Positions 34,334-43,972 of a stretch of DNA of 64,000 bases are shown here, piece after piece. Source of the DNA: Zea mays (taxonomy: Eukaryota > Streptophyta > Magnoliopsida > Poales > Poaceae); assembly GCF_902167145.1 (NCBI RefSeq), contig NC_050099.1, positions 60,220,942 to 60,284,941 of the forward strand. Reading direction: 5' to 3'. Numbering within the stretch: the first letter of the stretch is position 1; every line of letters starts with the position of its first letter. The notes beneath the pieces were generated by a model. That model was not told the origin of the DNA. It searched no databases and was given only the letters and a program-made list of their open reading frames with translations. A program made the position numbers and the translations under genes.

Positions 34334-37214
34334 ACTTCACCAGTCTCAATAAGGCCTGCCCGAAGGACAACTTCCCGTTGCCGTGGATCGACAAGATAGT
34401 CGATAGCGCGGCCGGGTGCGAGGTCATGTCACTCCTCGACTGCTTCTCCGGCTATCACCAGATATACATGAAGGAGGAAGACAAGGCTAGCACCAGCTTT
34501 ATAACACCCTTCGGCACTTATTGCTTCATCAGGATGCCGGAGGGACTCAAGAATGCGGGGTCCACCTTCTCCAGACTCACCAAAACAGTACTCGAGGGCC
34601 AGGTCGGCAGAAATATATTTACATATGTGGACGACATCGTCGTCGCCAGCAAGAATAAGGAGGACCACCTCGCCGACCTCGCCGAGACATTCGCGAACAT
34701 GCGAGATGCACGACTCCGCCTGAACCCGGAAAAGTGCGTCTTCGGTGTTCGCCAGGGCAAGATATTGGGTTACCTGGTGTCACACCGCGGCATCGAGGCC
34801 AACCCAACCAAGATCCAGGCCATCGTCGACATGTCGCCTCCGCAGTCCGTCAGGGACGTCCAGCGTCTGACAGGCAGACTGGCCGCTCTCAACAGATTCA
34901 TCTCCAGGTCCGCCGAGCGAAGTCTCCCCTTCCTCAAAACACTCCGCGGCGCGAAAGACTTCGCCTGGGGACCGGAGCAAGCAGCGGCCTTCGCCTCACT
35001 CAAACAGTACCTGTCGGAGCTGGCCATCCTCACCAGCCCCGACTCCTCGCTCCCCCTATTGCTCTATGTCGCGGCTTCGCCGCACGCGGTCAGCGCGGCA
35101 CTAGTGCAGGAGCAGTCAGTCGGAGGCGCAGTCAGACAGTGCCCTGTTTACTATGTCTCCGAAGTCCTAACACCGTCCAAATGCAACATGACAGAGCTGG
35201 AGAAGATCGCCTACGCAGTTGTCATGTCCTCGCGCAAACTGCGCCATTACTTTGAAGCATTCAAGGTCCGAGTCACCTCTGACAGAGGGCTCGGCGAACT
35301 ATTCAGAAACCCAGAGGCATCGGTGAGGATTGCCAAGTGGGCAGCCGAACTCTCCGGCTACCACATCAGCTTCGAGCCCAGGACAGCCATCAAGTCGCAA
35401 GTCCTGGCAGACTTCGTCGTCGACTGGACTGGACCAGCAACACAGCCGGACCCGTCCACAGAGAAGATCTGGACCATCCATTGCGACGGTGCATGGTGCC
35501 ATGCGGGGGCAGGCGTCGCTGCAGTCGTCACCTCACCTGCCGGAGTCAAACATAGATATGCAGCACGCCTCAACTTCGCTCTGGAATCCGACAAATGTAC
35601 AAACAATATAGCAGAGTATGAAGCGGTTATCCTCGGCCTCCGCAAGCTAAGGGCCCTCGGAGTCACCACATGTATCATCAAGACAGACTCCAAGATAGTT
35701 GCCGGACAGGTCGAGAAAGACTATGCAGCAAAAGACCCCGCCCTCATGCAATACCTCGCGGCTATCCGAAGTCTCGAGAGACAATTCAAGGGATTCACCC
35801 TGCAGCATGTGGATAGGGCCAAGAACGAGGAGGCCGATGCCTTAGCCAAGGCCGCCGCCAGGGGCGAGCCCCTGCCCTCCGACGTGTTTTTCCACACCAT
35901 CGGCACTCCAGCCGTCCGGAGCCCCGAAGGGCTCCAGATAACTAATGATAGCGAAGGCCACCGTATAGTCAACCTAATCATGACCGAAGACTGGAGGGCA
36001 CCAATAACCATGTTCCTACAGGGGTACTATCATCCAGCCGACGTCAGTGAGGCAAAGCGCCTCAGACATCGAAGCCGGGACTTCGCTCTGATCGAGGGCC
36101 AACTATACAAGAAAGGGGTCAGTCAGCCAATGCTCAAATGCGTCACCGAAACCGAAGGCATGCAGATCCTACGCGAAGTCCACAGTGGCACGTGCGGCTC
36201 GCACGCAGGGCCAAGGGCCCTGGCTGCCAAGGTGATCCGACAAGGGTTTTACTGGCCCGCAATGATCTGCGCCGCAAATCGGGTCACGAGGTCCTGCGAA
36301 GCCTGCCAGAAGTTCTCCCCTCGGTCAGGCAACCCCTCGCAATATACAAAGCTGATTGCCCACACATGGCCTCTCCAGCGCTGGGGCCTGGACATCGTCG
36401 GGCCCCTGCCCACCGCTCAGGGGAACCTTAAGTTCGCCTTCGTAGCCGTCGAATACTTCACCAAATGGATTGAAGCGAGGGCTGTTTCCACAATCACATC
36501 AAAGACTGCCCAAAAATTCTTCTGGCAGAACATCGTTTGCCGCTTCGGAGTACCGTCCGAGCTAACAGTTGACAACGGCAAGCAGTTCGACAGCCAAGAT
36601 TTCAAGGATTTTTGTTTCTCCATCGGCACCAAGCTTGCCTTCGCTTCAGTCTATCATCCGCAGTCCAACGGGGTCGTGGAGCGCGCCAATGGGAAAATAT
36701 TCACAGCTGTCAAAAAGATGCTCCTCGATGAAAGAAAAGGCAGATGGACCGATTTATTACCGGAGGCAGTCTGGGCGCTAAACACAACCGAGTGCAGGGC
36801 GACCGGGTTCACTCCTTTCCGCCTTCTATACGGATCGGAGGCAATGACCCCGCAAGAAATAAAGCATGGGTCCCCGCGTACAGTTCCGTCAGCCGTCCCC
36901 GACGTGGATGAGCCAACTTCAAAAGATCTCATTGACGGAGACCGGGCCTTCGCCCTACAGGCCCTAAACAAATATCAAGCCCAGACCAAAGCATGGCGCG
37001 ACCGCGCAGTCATCCCGAGGGAGTTCAGCGAGGGGACCTCGTACTCATCCGAACAGCTCGGACGGAGTCCAAGGGCAAGCTGGAGCCCAAGTGGGAGGGC
37101 CCCTTCATAGTCAAAACAAAAGCTTCCCCCAGCGCCTACAGGCTCACAACGCCAAATGGCGAGGACCTGGAGCACTCCTGGAACATCGACAACCTTCGCA
37201 AATTTTTTGTTTGA
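34276..37214 (+). pseudogene. RT, two RNases H and integrase of element C
   Basis: The frame is open from about 34310 to 37020 (about 900 residues). RT has CIDFTSLNKACPKD and YVDDIV. The first RNase H runs from LLLYVAASPHAVSAALVQE to ADFVVDW; the second starts CDGAWCHAGAG and has NNIAEYEAVILGL, the archaeal-like RNase H that marks the Tat lineage. The integrase has the zinc head (SCEACQKFSPR), WGLDIVGPLP, TVDNGKQFD and HPQSNGVVERANGK, so D, D and E are present. A frameshift near 37030 moves the C-terminal part (GDLVLIRTARTESKGK... EPKWEGPFIV) to another frame, ending at TGA 37212-37214. Confidence 0.9.
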
Positions 37215-37449
37215 TCCACTTAGGGCTGATTTCGCCCTTGTAATTCACCACAAACAATCTTGTACCGGCCCGCACTCTTTTCCTCCCGGGGGTGAGGTTT
37301 TTAACGAGGCGGAGCCATGTAATATATGTGAGAAAAATCCCCCGCAAAAACAAGTGTCGAAAAAAGACCGCGACAACGGTCTTCGGCATTCGACCAATTC
37401 GAAGTCACCGCGAGGCTAAGCGCTAGCCACCCTCGCGTGCGACAAGTCC

Positions 37450-38040
37450 GCGCAGAAGTCGCCTAAGGGTGCAGCCGGACTTAGCACAACAAGTGCGAAA
37501 AAATTCCGACGTCCATCGTGAAGACTATCCGCGCAGAAGTCGCCTAAGGGTGCAGCCGGACTTAGCACAACAAGTGCGAAAAAATTCCGACGTCTATCGC
37601 GAAGACTATCCGTGCAGAAGTCGCCTAAGGGTGCAGCCGGACTTAGCACAACAAGTGCGACAAAATTCCGACGTCTATCGCGAAGACTATCCGCGCAGAA
37701 GTCGCCTAAGGGTGCAGCCGGACTTAGCACAACAAGTGCGAAAAAATTCCGACGTCTATCGCGAAGACTATCCGTGCAGAAGTTGCCTAAGGGTGCAGCC
37801 GGACTTAGCACAACAAGTGCGAAAAAATTCCGACGTCCATCGCGAAGACTATCCGCGCAGAAGTCGCCTAAGGGTGCAGCCGGACTTAGCACAACAAGTG
37901 CGAAAAAATTCCGACGTCTATCGCGAAGACCATCCGCGCAGAAGTCGCCTAAGGATGCAGCCGGACTTAGCACATCAAGTGCGAAAAATTCCGATGTCCC
38001 TCGCGAAGACTCCGCGCAGAAGCCGCCTAAGGGCGCGGGC
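37450..38040 (+). repeat. 81-bp tandem array between pol and antisense gene of C
   Basis: About seven copies of an 81-bp unit beginning GCGCAGAAGTCGCCTAAGGG and containing GCAGCCGGACTTAGCACAAC and AAAAAATTCCGACGTC. Unit starts are at 37450, 37531, 37612 and every 81 bp after, with a last partial unit near 38015. The period is a multiple of three, so long frames are open on both strands, but they are only the repeat translated. The unit head CAGAAGTCGCCTAAGGGTGC resembles motifs in the spacers of A, B and D. Confidence 0.9.
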
Positions 38041-38229
38041 AAACTAGTACAACAAAAGCAAAAGCGACAGCATCAAACCATCCGCGCTAAGACCGACTAT
38101 AATCACACCAGCACAGCATAGCCAACCATGCCACATAAAGTACACAGCGCCCTCGCCGGCACAGGCGCGCGAGGGCACACACCTTCACCTTACAAGCCTT
38201 TACACATATACAAGCGAGGGCGCCACACT

Positions 38230-41200
38230 CTACATCGGCTCAATCTTAGGAATAATTCCCATCTCCCTATAATTAAATAACATTATCCTAAGCTCCTCAC
38301 CCGCAAAAAGACTTCGCAGCTCCCTTTCCCCTACACCCGCGGCGGCCGGCGAAGACAGCAGCTCCTGCCGACTAGCCCTACTCACGCGAAGCCGAGCCCC
38401 TTCCTCCGCGCTAACCCTACGCTTTGCAACCGCCCTTCGTCGTCGGCGTCCGGTGCTAGGACCTGGCACGTTTGACGCGTCCGCGGTGTGTGGCGACGCC
38501 TCCGCCGCAGCCACGTCCAAGGCCGCAAAATAATCCAAGTCCTCCTCCGACGACTCCTCAGTCCACTCAACCGAGCTCCCAGAGTCAGTAAAATCAAAAA
38601 ACTCAGATACAGGCCCACCATATTCATTCCCACCTTCCGCGGTCGAAGCCGCCAAAAACTCAGTAGTAGCGGTTGCGTGCGCAGGCCCAAATTCTTGAAC
38701 CTGCGCAGCAACCAAAATTCAGCACAACATCCAAAAATTCCCCAACCCTAAACACCCACTACGCCACCTGCGAAGGCCCTGGCGCTGCGGGAGCCCCCGC
38801 CGTTGGCTCCGCCAAAGGCTCCGCCGCGGCCTCCGCCGCAGTTTCCGCCGCCACCGCCGCGGAACCTTCAGCACTCGGCACAGCGGCTGCGGGGGCATCA
38901 GGGTCGCCTTCGCCAGTCGCAGCGGATGGGGGGGCAGCCGTCGCGATCGCTGCGGTCTCCAGGATTGGCTCCAGGTCGACCCCAGTCACAGCCTCCGCGA
39001 GGGTCGACCCCAGATCTGGCAGCACGCTGTCCAGAGCCCCGAAGTCGTCCACCCGCTCGCCGCGCTCCGCCTAGGACAAGACACACAGATTCAGCAACAC
39101 ACGCACAGCCCGCATACAGCAAACGCCAAACAAACAACAACGTTACCTGAGCCCTCGCAGCCTCGGCGCGCTCCCTGACCACCTCACGACCGTACAGACC
39201 CCACATCCGGTCGTAAAGGGCCCCGGCGGACTCCTTCACTACGGGGTCTTCGACCTTATAGATGTCTCGCTCAAAGTCTTCATCCACCTGGTCGAAGGCC
39301 TCGAAGTGTCGGCACCCTTCGCGGGAGAGCGCGTTCATCGCCCCCTCGCAGGTGACCAGGGAGGCGTACGACATCAACCCCCCCACAACGGTTGGAAGTT
39401 CCAGCAGCTCCTCCTGCGCCCACTGCAGACAGCGAAGCCCGGGCTCTCGGTCCGGCACCTCGAAGTCACCGGTCCGCGCACCAAGCTCACGATATGTATC
39501 CATAAGCTGTGTGCGTGTCCGTTCGGCCTCCGCACGCATCGCGGCCTCGGCCTCCTTCGCGCGGCTCTCCAGGGCGGTGAGCCGCCCTTGCAGTTGCTCC
39601 ACGAGCTCCTTGGCGAGATTGCCCTCCGCCCGCGCCAGCTTGGCATCCGCCTGCGCAGCCTGTTCCTTGGCGATGGCCTCGTTGGCTTCCCTCCTCTCCG
39701 CCGCCAGTTGGCGCCGGAGGTCAACTTTCTCCCTCTCCAGGGCGGCCACCTTGTCTGTCAGATTGCGGCACTTGCTGTCGGAGGCCGACTTCTCACGGAC
39801 AGCGTCAGCATGTTGCGTCCGAAGTCTCTCGACTTCGGCAGACAAAGCCGCCGTAAGGGCCCCCGACGCAGTACGGCTGGTGAAATCAGCCACCTGCAGA
39901 GCACACATAAGGAAATCAGCCACCCGGAGGGGGGGAGGAGGGAGAATAGATCAGCGGACCTGACTCAGCGCCTCCGTCGCCTGACTCAGCGCCTCCGTCA
40001 CTCCCTTCAGCCGGCGGGTCGCCGCGCCCGCCTCGTCCCTGACCAACGCGAGGGCCGGCACCTCGCCTCCGGCGCCAAGGATCTCGCCCCTCGCCTTCGG
40101 CGCTTGCGCAGCCGTCGCGATCGCCGCGGCAGGCGCAACTATGGCAAGCTGGCCCTCGTCCGACCCTGCAACGCATCTTCGAATTAAAAAAAAATAATAA
40201 TAATAACAATGACAATAATAGGCCAGCGACTTACCACCAAGATAGTCATCCACAGTAATGTCGGTGCCGAAGTCGGCAACACGCTTGCCCGCCAGCGGCA
40301 GCGCTCGGGCCGCCTTCGAAGCCTCCGCCACTCCGCTGGCCGGGGGCACCACCTTCGCTGACTTGGAGCCTCCGGCGCCCGCCGTTGCCTCCGGTGCCTT
40401 GCTAGGTGCAGAGGCGCCAGCCTTCGCCGCCAGGGGCGGCTTACCTCCACCGGAGGCCACAGCCTTCGTAGTTCCCCGCGGCCTTTTCGGCCGAGCTTCG
40501 TGAATCCTGACAGTCGCCTGGCGTTTTTGCGCCGCCCCTTGGCGATCCTTGTCCATCACTATCCACACAACAGCACCGATATTTCGCCCGTAAGGAAAAA
40601 CTCTCCACCGATGAACCATACGAGATGTAAAACAGTCCTCCTCAGCCGCGCAGGGGATAGGAACATTTCTAGGCCAGCAACCCCCGGTAACCCTCAGCAT
40701 CCGAGCCGAAGACTCCCGGAGCTCGGGCGAAGACATCCTCTCCCCCGGGGCCGCACACGTCCTCATTAAATCCCTAGCAAAACTATCAGACACCCCAATC
40801 CCTCCCATCGCAGTACCTAATTTTCTCTTTTTCGAGGGAGGGGCGGCCGCCGGCGCAGGGTCGTCTCCTGTCTCCACCGCCGGTTTCTTCCCGCGGCGGT
40901 CGGCTTCGTCTTGACCAGGATATCCATCGTACGGCAATTGATTTAATTCGAAGACCCTGTTCAGACGGTCATTTGACCCGCGGATATCAAAGCTGCGCTG
41001 GCCTTCCGTCCTCGGCACGTAACGCCCCACGAGCCGCACGGCCCCGTCCTCCGCGTCGCGCACAAAGGCAGCCGGATCGCGGTTCCGCAGATTCAGTGCG
41101 AAGGCAGGGCTTCGCACAACCCTCCCTCCGTGAAAAGGCATCTGGCGAGGGCACACTTCGCCCAGCACCCAACCGTGCGCCAAGGGCCACACCCCATACG

Positions 41201-41951
41201 CCACAAACTCTTCAACTAAATCACGCCCACTGCTCTGACCGGCGGCGCACCGAAGGGCCCCTTCGTCTGCATCTTCCTCTGCCACTTCAAAAGGCAGATA
41301 CGCAGAGTAATAATGAGAGCACATCTCAGACACAGGGAGACCTTTATGGCCTTCGACAGTACCCTCCGCAACGTAAAACCAAAATTCATTCCAATTGCCC
41401 CACTTGTTGCGGGCGCACGGAACCAACTCCACTACTGGCATTGTGGTCTTGCCGGTCTTCGGCGTGAATGTGCATGACCCGAACTGGGCGACTCAGTCCC
41501 CAACCATCCTCTTCTGCCAATGCAAACAATAATTCTTCGCAAAAACTTCAACAGACGGCTGCCCGCCGTACGAAGTCGTCGCCCAGACATACTTCGCCAG
41601 CGCCACCATGGCATTCGGTGTCAGCTGATGTATCTGAACATTGAATCTACGCAGGACTTCGCCGACAAACCGGTGCGCAGGCAAGCGGAGACCGGCGGCG
41701 AAGAACGCCTCGAAAACGACCAACTCACCCTCCGGCTCGGGGACTTCCTCCGTCCCCGGAGCACGAGCAACTCCGCCGCCAAAGTAGCCCAACCGCTGCA
41801 TATCTTCAACGCGGGCTGACGTCATCCGTGACACACCAAAATCAACGGAGTCGCCGGCGCGCAACTCCTCCACCATCACGCTACTCAACGTCTCCTCAGA
41901 CGAGGCGGCGGCCGGCGGCGTGGTGTCGGAGGAAGAAGAAGAGGACGGCAT
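38230..41951 (-). pseudogene. Antisense five-exon gene of element C (PF04195-like)
   Basis: Minus-strand gene opposite gag-pol. Exons 41951-40235, 40165-39960, 39893-39147, 39070-38768 and 38700-38230 are joined by GT-AG introns that all keep the frame; the first two introns (69 and 63 nt) have lengths divisible by three. The N-terminus is Ser-rich and acidic. The domain seen in A and B follows (FNVQIHQLTPNAMVALAKYV). A Lys/Ala/Pro linker, a coiled coil with VERLRTQHADAVREK and an acidic tail complete it. The single visible break is TGA at 41493-41495, where TGG is expected. An upstream in-frame ATG at 42068 would add a hydrophobic head, but 41951 matches the TATA-to-ATG distance in A and B. 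Confidence 0.82.
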
Positions 41952-42111
41952 TGCTACGTACCGTCGGCGGCGGCGGGCGGTTTGCTTCACTCGAGCCAGC
42001 ACTCCGGTGAGCAAAAGGAGCAGCGGAAGAAGAAGAGCAGCAAGGCGGCGGGAGGCTAGGGTTTTCACGGAGCGCGGAAGGCAAAGTTCAAACAGCGCCG
42101 GCCCCCGCCCC

Positions 42112-42119
42112 CTTTTATA
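42112..42119 (-). promoter_or_regulatory. TATA box of the antisense gene in element C
   Basis: Minus-strand TATAAAAG lies about 160 bp before the ATG at 41951. Between this box and the 3' LTR (42120-42320) I see a GC-rich stretch with two near copies of CTTCGGGAAACCCGCAATCC (about 42136 and 42169), and no gene. Confidence 0.6.
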
Positions 42120-42320
42120 GGCAGGGCGCGGCTCTTCGGGAAACCCGCAATCCGACAGGGCGCGACGCTTCGGGAAACCCGCAATCCAACAGTACGCCGT
42201 CCATCAACGGTCACATCAGAAACCCCCGCGGAACCACTTCGAGCGAGGGCAGCGTCTCCGCCATCTAGCGACGTCTTCGGCACCAGGTGACATTGTCGAA
42301 CTGGTCCCTCGGAGGGCAAA

Positions 42321-42795
42321 TGTTGGGGCGAAGGCAAAGACGCCACCCTTCGCTCGTCGTCTCTCGCTGCAGTCGCTGGTTTGACGAAGACAAAACGGGC
42401 AGGGACACCCTTCGCTTCATTCAGCACAAGACGAAGGCCTGCGGTGACGTCTCCCCGTAGCACGGCCTCGTCCTGCTCTGAGGCCCACGTGTGATCTGGC
42501 CCATTGTGACGGGCCCCGCGTGGCCGCCTTTGTGTTACGGGCCTAGTTTGTAAAGGCATTCTTGTAATTACGGCTTGTAACCCCGCTTTATGGGAATATT
42601 CTGGGGATAAACTAGGTGTCTGAGGGCACATGCGTCCTTAACACAAGGCGCTGGGCACTTAGATACCTATAAATACCCCCGCACAGTGCCCGTGAGTGGC
42701 GAGATCAACAGAGCTATTGCCCCCGTGCACGTAACCCTGTTGTCACCACCGTTCACCCTTGTTGGCCTCCTTGCTGCTGAGAGCAAGTTCCAACA
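42321..42795 (+). repeat. 3' LTR of element C
   Basis: 475 bp, the same length as the 5' LTR, 4 differences by eye. The purine-rich tract just before it is CGGAGGGCAAA (42310-42320). Confidence 0.95.
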
Positions 42796-42800
42796 GGCAT

Positions 42801-42916
42801 TTCCGGAGGTGCAGGGAGGTGGATCTCGCTCCCTTCCCTTCGTCCTCACCTTTGATGCCTAGGGTGATCCTTGCTCCAATTCCTGAGGCGATAGGCGTGG
42901 TTCTATCTGAGGCCAT
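42801..42916 (-). pseudogene. Gypsy F, start of gag
   Basis: Minus-strand ATG at 42916 opens MASDRTTPIASGIGARITL and the reading then shifts frame to join PPEMPLDLAQVLANQT across the C insertion. It is the N-terminus of F's Gag; the rest is at 28779-31037. The frame is broken before C is reached. Confidence 0.6.
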
Positions 42917-42980
42917 CTGCTAGAGGGGAGAAAGGATCACTACTGTGAATATGTCATTTTTTGCAAACATGTTATTTTAT

Positions 42981-43673
42981 TCAACAAACCAGTTCATTAC
43001 AAGCACGACAACAACCATAGGTCCCCAAACTCCTGAGAAGCTCATCAAGGCTAGCTAGGGACACTTCCTTGAAATTGGAAAGATTTTCTATCCCTAGGGA
43101 AGGAAATGGTGGCGGGGACTCCTCCTTCAAGTTAGTCTGGCATCCTTGGCTTTTGAAACACTTCTGGATCATCTTGACTGAGGTGAACCTCTTCAGTTTC
43201 CTAGCATAGTCCATCTTTAGGGTTATGTATGCCTCACGAGTGTTGGCTTCCTTGCCTTCTACCAACTCAAGACTGTTTTGGAGGGCTGCATTTTCTTCCT
43301 TCAATTCCTTGATCCGCTGCTCTAGGATTTCCACCCGGGAGTTTAGGTGGGTGCAATGGGAGAAAAGGTCATCAAAGTGGGTGTCAAGGGTGTGGAGATA
43401 TCCGGCCATGTAGATCACGGTGGGATCATCCTCATTATGCTCTCTTCCTAACAAAGCTTGGAGTCTTTTCCTCCAAGCAAGGTTATTTTTGTTGCTGGGT
43501 GGGAAGTAGCGAAGGGGTGTCTTGGCAACTTCTTTGTTGTAGTTTTGGCATAGTTGGCAGAGGGCTTTTAGAGCAGCATTTTGGCATGTGTCTGGGAAGA
43601 GGTGGCCAATAGCGGTGATTTGGAAAGGTGGATGATTTGGGTAGCTTCGTCTTTCTCCGAGGTAGACTACCAT
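42981..43673 (-). CDS. Intact 230-aa coiled-coil ORF upstream of gag in gypsy F
   Basis: An open frame of 230 residues between the primer-binding site and gag of F, in a different frame from gag. It begins MVVYLGERRSYPNHPPFQI, has a cysteine/leucine-rich middle and a predicted coiled coil (LEQRIKELKEENAALQNSLE) near residues 115-140, and ends with a Cys-rich tail (CCRACNELVC). I recall similar uncharacterised ORFs annotated in grass retrotransposon regions but do not know a function. It has no stop although gag, protease and RT of the same copy are full of stops. Start is the first ATG of the frame. A membrane segment or enzyme motif is not visible. Confidence 0.55.
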   Translation of the reverse strand: MVVYLGERRSYPNHPPFQITAIGHLFPDTCQNAALKALCQLCQNYNKEVAKTPLRYFPPSNKNNLAWRKRLQALLGREHNEDDPTVIYMAGYLHTLDTHFDDLFSHCTHLNSRVEILEQRIKELKEENAALQNSLELVEGKEANTREAYITLKMDYARKLKRFTSVKMIQKCFKSQGCQTNLKEESPPPFPSLGIENLSNFKEVSLASLDELLRSLGTYGCCRACNELVC

Positions 43674-43954
43674 GGATCACTTCTCAACTCCATTTTCACA
43701 GTATTCCTTCCAGACATACTCTAGCTTCTTGCAAACTCCAAGGCGAAGCGCACAACTCCAAAGAAGGAAAGGGAATCCTTCCACCTCTGAGCAATAGGAT
43801 GTTTTAAGGACAAAGGTGCCCTCCATCTGGTAGCAAGAGAAGAAGAGTTGTTAATATTGGGGGAAAGAAGAGAAGATTCTTTAAGATGTTAAGAGGTTCT
43901 TCTTTTGAGGAAAGCTTTTTAGGTCAGGGTTGCAGTCTACGGCTAGTCCTATGG

Positions 43955-43972
43955 CTCTGATACCACCTAAAG
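43955..43972 (-). other. Primer-binding site of gypsy F
   Basis: Minus strand GTGGTATCAGAGCCATAG lies a few bases after the LTR end (CGGGACACTTTAG). TGGTATCAGAGC is the usual initiator-methionine tRNA site, unlike that of A-D. Confidence 0.75.

Larger units (their letters stand above)
31038..42795 (+). mobile_element. Gypsy element C (Tat-like), gag-pol plus antisense gene
   Basis: A complete plus-strand element of 11758 bp, TSD GGCAT at 31033-31037 and 42796-42800, inserted in gag of F. Order: LTR, PBS, gag-protease, RT, RNase H, archaeal-like RNase H, integrase, a tandem 81-bp array, a five-exon antisense gene, polypurine tract, LTR. It is far more GC-rich than A, B and D, but has the same architecture. 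The LTRs have 4 differences in 475 bp by eye. Gag and pol carry a few stops and frameshifts, so this copy is not autonomous now. Confidence 0.95.

Noticed and set aside
37450..38040. Regular repeats that might suggest a CRISPR array
   Set aside because: Units are contiguous 81-bp copies without unique spacers, in a plant retrotransposon.
37416..38047. Two long frames (208 aa minus, 192 aa plus) over the 81-bp array
   Set aside because: Both are translations of the same 81-bp repeat; the period is a multiple of three so stops are avoided automatically. No start context or similarity to a protein.
41952..42068. Start of the antisense gene of C at 42068 with a signal-peptide-like head
   Set aside because: The TATA box would leave almost no leader, and the A and B genes start at the acidic head; 41951 fits better. 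It stays possible as an alternative.
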